Shown: positions 61,754 through 64,000 of the stretch, one piece after another
Numbering within the stretch: position 1 is the stretch's first letter
Layout: every line of letters starts with the position of its first letter
DNA from: Alphaproteobacteria bacterium
GTDB taxonomy: Bacteria > Pseudomonadota > Alphaproteobacteria > Micropepsales > Micropepsaceae
Direction: 5' to 3'
NCBI GenBank assembly: GCA_017308375.1
Contig: JAFKEW010000044.1
Span: 62,001-126,000, forward strand
DNA length: 64,000 nucleotides
Translations under genes and position numbers: made by a program
The notes under the pieces: generated by a model
Databases searched by the model: none
The model's input: only the letters and a program-made list of their open reading frames with translations
What the model was told of the DNA's origin: nothing

Positions 61754-63157
61754 TCAGTAGCGGTAATGATCCGGCTTGAAGGGGCCGGCCTCCGGCACGC
61801 CGATATAGGTGGATTGTTTGGGCGACATCTTCGTCAGATGGGCGCCGATCTTCGCCAGATGCAGCCGGGCGACCTTTTCATCCAGATGTTTGGGAAGGGT
61901 GTAGACCTTCTTCTGGTATTTGCCCGGATTGGTGAAGATTTCGATCTGGGCCAGCGTCTGGTTGGTGAAGCTCGCGCTCATCACGAAGGAGGGATGGCCC
62001 ATCGCGTTGCCCAGGTTTACCAACCGTCCCTCGGACAGAAGGATGATCTTCTTGCCGTCGGGGAAGGCGATCTCATCGACCTGTGGTTTCACATTGGTCC
62101 ATTTGAAATTGCGCAGGCCGCCAACCTGAATTTCCGAATCGAAGTGGCCAATGTTGCAGACGATGGCGCGGTCCTTCATCGCCCGCATATGATCCACCGT
62201 GATCACATCGACATTGCCGGTTGCGGTCACGAAGATGTCGGCACGCGGGGCCGCTTCTTCCATTGTCACCACTTCATAGCCTTCCATTGCGGCCTGAAGG
62301 GCACAGATCGGATCGATCTCGCTCACCATCACGCGGCAACCCGCCTGGCGGAGCGATGCGGCAGACCCTTTGCCCACATCACCAAAGCCCGCAACCATGG
62401 CAACCTTGCCGGCCATCATCACATCGGTGCCGCGGCGAATGCCGTCCACCAGCGATTCACGGCAGCCATACAGATTGTCGAATTTCGATTTGGTCACGCT
62501 GTCGTTGACGTTGATCGCAGGAAAAAGAAGGCGCCCGTCTTTTTCCATCTGGTACAGGCGATGGACACCGGTGGTGGTTTCTTCGGTCACGCCGCGGATC
62601 GCATCGCTCGTTTTCGTGTACCAGCCCGGCTTGCTTTTCAGCCGCTGTTTGATGGCTGCGAAAAGAACGGTCTCTTCTTCGTTTTCCGGCTTTTCGAGGA
62701 AGGCGGTGTCACCGCCTTCGGCGCGGCGGCCCAGATGCAGAAGCAGGGTGGCATCGCCGCCATCGTCCAGAATCATATTGGGCGTGCCGCCATCGCCCCA
62801 CTCGAAGATCCGGTGTGTGTAGTCCCAGTAATCGGTCAGGCTCTCGCCCTTCACGGCGAAAACCGGCGTACCGCCGGCAGCAATTGCGGCAGCGGCGTGG
62901 TCCTGGGTCGAATAGATATTGCAGGAGGCCCAGCGCACATCCGCGCCCAGCGCCGTCAGGGTTTCGATCAGAACGGCGGTCTGAATTGTCATATGCAGGG
63001 AGCCCGCGACCCGTGCGCCTTTCAGTGGCTGTTTCGCGCCATATTCTTCCCGCGTCGCCATTAGGCCCGGCATCTCGGTTTCGGCGATCTCGATTTCCTT
63101 CCGGCCCCAATCGGCCAGCGAAATGTCTTTGACGACGTAGTCCTTGGATGTGCTCAC
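61754..63157 (-). CDS. ahcY: Adenosylhomocysteinase
   Basis: Hydrolyses S-adenosylhomocysteine. 467 residues from GTG 63157, which has aaggaaat just upstream; this gives the expected length. [15 protein letters not shown] near 78-92, NAD-binding GFGDVGKG at 257-264, and the C-terminal KPDHYRY. A palindrome in the upstream region is a likely operator. Confidence 0.96.
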   Translation of the reverse strand: MSTSKDYVVKDISLADWGRKEIEIAETEMPGLMATREEYGAKQPLKGARVAGSLHMTIQTAVLIETLTALGADVRWASCNIYSTQDHAAAAIAAGGTPVFAVKGESLTDYWDYTHRIFEWGDGGTPNMILDDGGDATLLLHLGRRAEGGDTAFLEKPENEEETVLFAAIKQRLKSKPGWYTKTSDAIRGVTEETTTGVHRLYQMEKDGRLLFPAINVNDSVTKSKFDNLYGCRESLVDGIRRGTDVMMAGKVAMVAGFGDVGKGSAASLRQAGCRVMVSEIDPICALQAAMEGYEVVTMEEAAPRADIFVTATGNVDVITVDHMRAMKDRAIVCNIGHFDSEIQVGGLRNFKWTNVKPQVDEIAFPDGKKIILLSEGRLVNLGNAMGHPSFVMSASFTNQTLAQIEIFTNPGKYQKKVYTLPKHLDEKVARLHLAKIGAHLTKMSPKQSTYIGVPEAGPFKPDHYRY

Positions 63158-63221
63158 GAATATTTCCTTGCAGTTGGGCGCGCGGGATATAGCAGGGCGG
63201 TTTTGTGGGGGCAAGTCAGAT

Positions 63222-63245
63222 ATAAAGAAATCTGCATATCTTTAT
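63222..63245. promoter_or_regulatory. Palindromic operator candidate upstream of ahcY
   Basis: ataaagaaat (63222-63231), spacer ctgc, atatctttat (63236-63245): arms match at nine of ten positions. An AT-rich island between ahcY and the divergent secreted-protein gene. Its form resembles sites of ArsR-type SAH-responsive repressors (SahR), from memory. Confidence 0.5.
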
Positions 63246-63399
63246 TCTGGCTATGAAGTTCCAACCGTTTCCGTCACGCAGCGGGCCAATGGTGCGGAAC
63301 CGGCGCCCGGCGTAGAATGCAGCCAACAAATGCGCCGCCGGGCGCATGTCATGCGCGTTTGCGTAGAACATTCCGATACATCAAACCCAGGAGAGCGTC

Positions 63400-63849
63400 A
63401 TGAAACGTCGCGTTGCCGCGTTCGCGGCCCTGTTTGCGTTGTTCGCCTTCCCCGCGTTTGCTGCCAGTTCCACCGCCAACGCGCGGGGGTATGACAATGG
63501 TCCTGTCTGGGATATTGCCGCCATTCAAACCAAGGATGGCTATTTCGACGACTATATGAAATTCGTCACCACCACTTGGAAGACCCAGCAGGAAGCCTTG
63601 AAAAAGGCGGGCTATATCACCGGTTACAAGGTCTATGTGGTCGCCGATCCGCGCGATGGCGAGCCGGACATCTACCTCGCGACCGAGTTCAAGAACATGG
63701 CGGCCATGGATGTCCCGCTGGACGAGATGGATGCGTTCGCCAGAAAAATGTTCGGTTCCATCGAAACGGCCAATAAACAGCAAGCTGATCGCGGTACGAT
63801 CCGCACCATCCGCGGCAATATGCTGATGCGGGAGATTGTATTCAAGTAA
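63400..63849 (+). CDS. Secreted protein of unknown function
   Basis: 149 residues. Signal peptide 1-22 (FALFAFPAFAAS). The mature part (GYFDDYMKFVTTTWKTQQEALKKAGYITGYKVYVV) has the strand-helix-helix-strand look of a dimeric ferredoxin-like (ABM/Dabb) fold, but no named family is certain. Divergent from ahcY and followed by a terminator. Confidence 0.7.
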   Translation: MKRRVAAFAALFALFAFPAFAASSTANARGYDNGPVWDIAAIQTKDGYFDDYMKFVTTTWKTQQEALKKAGYITGYKVYVVADPRDGEPDIYLATEFKNMAAMDVPLDEMDAFARKMFGSIETANKQQADRGTIRTIRGNMLMREIVFK

Positions 63850-63856
63850 GGTTCTG

Positions 63857-63892
63857 GCGGGGCCGTCCTGCAGCCAGGCGGCCCCGTTTTCT
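63857..63892 (+). terminator. Intrinsic terminator after the secreted-protein gene
   Basis: cggggccg (63858-63865) pairs with cggccccg (63879-63886), followed by tttt. Confidence 0.85.
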
Positions 63893-63942
63893 CTTGTCGT
63901 ATTACGGCGACAATGCGCGCTGTGGCGGACCGGAAGGCCCGC

Positions 63943-64000
63943 TCAATCTTCGCCGAATTTCGCTTCGACCAAGGCCATGATGGCGACGATTGCGGCTTCC
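63943..64000 (-). CDS. ptsH: HPr-like phosphocarrier, C-terminal end
   Basis: Only the last 19 codons are in the window: EAAIVAIMALVEAKFGED then TGA. This matches the C-terminal helix of HPr, and the ptsH-ahcY-divL order is known in alphaproteobacteria. It would be the phosphate donor to the PtsN encoded at the left end. Partial at the right edge. Confidence 0.6.
   Translation of the reverse strand, partial: EAAIVAIMALVEAKFGED

Noticed and set aside
63158..63399. SAH or SAM riboswitch upstream of ahcY
   Set aside because: The leader is short and shows no conserved riboswitch core I can recognise; the palindrome fits a protein operator better.

Overview
The window is a GC-rich stretch of an alphaproteobacterial chromosome. 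The evidence is gene order and family content: rnd-kpsF-lptC-lptA-lptB-rpoN-hpf-ptsN on the left; aroA-cmk-rpsA, ihfB, pyrF-trpF-trpB-trpA-accD-folC in the middle; trxA-addA-addB-murU-amgK-tsaE and divL-ahcY-ptsH (partial) on the right. Families typical of this class are also present (DUF1150, TIGR02300 acidic protein, DivL with a tyrosine in its H-box, AmgK/MurU recycling). The genus cannot be fixed from the sequence alone.

Layout. 1-6.1 kb: end of RNase D, then lipopolysaccharide transport (Kdo precursor isomerase, LptC/A/B), sigma-54, a short hibernation factor and EIIA-Ntr. 6.1-9 kb: an Hsp20 operon on the minus strand whose middle gene is a previously hidden 41-residue pentapeptide-repeat ORF, then a PabB-PabC fusion. 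9-10.9 kb: a GMC oxidoreductase with a small hydrophobic-N-terminus partner.

11.1-28.1 kb: an integrated element of about 16.9 kb inserted in tRNA-Ala(GGC). A perfect 48-bp direct repeat marks attL (11109-11156) and attR (28038-28085, inside the intact tRNA). It carries a tyrosine integrase, an S24-like protein, an AlpA-like DNA-binding protein, several unknown genes, a portal-protease-capsid block, an HNH/P-loop fusion, a tail-chaperone-like gene, an HK97-gp10 protein, a tape measure, a connector, and terminase small and large subunits at the far right. I see no tail tube, baseplate, receptor-binding, lysis or replication gene. It is either a decayed siphophage or a capsid-encoding satellite that borrows tails.

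28.1-47.8 kb: TIGR02300 protein, aroA, a GIY-YIG nuclease gene framed by about 60-bp inverted repeats (a probable small mobile unit), cmk, rpsA, a MASE1 histidine kinase, an NTF2-like/XRE-MmyB pair, a ClC channel, a PEP-CTERM protein, ihfB, pyrF, the tryptophan/fatty-acid/folate operon with ATGA overlaps, a sulfurtransferase, a small two-gene unit with a consensus-like promoter, and trxA.

47.8-64 kb: minus-strand AddAB recombination nuclease, then MurU, AmgK and TsaE in one overlapping operon; a plus-strand ferredoxin reductase/ferredoxin pair; a SAM methyltransferase; DivL; AhcY with a palindromic operator-like site upstream; a secreted protein of unknown function; and the C-terminal end of an HPr gene. 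Together the core genes cover cell-envelope construction, nitrogen/PTS regulation, amino-acid and folate synthesis, DNA repair and cell-cycle control.
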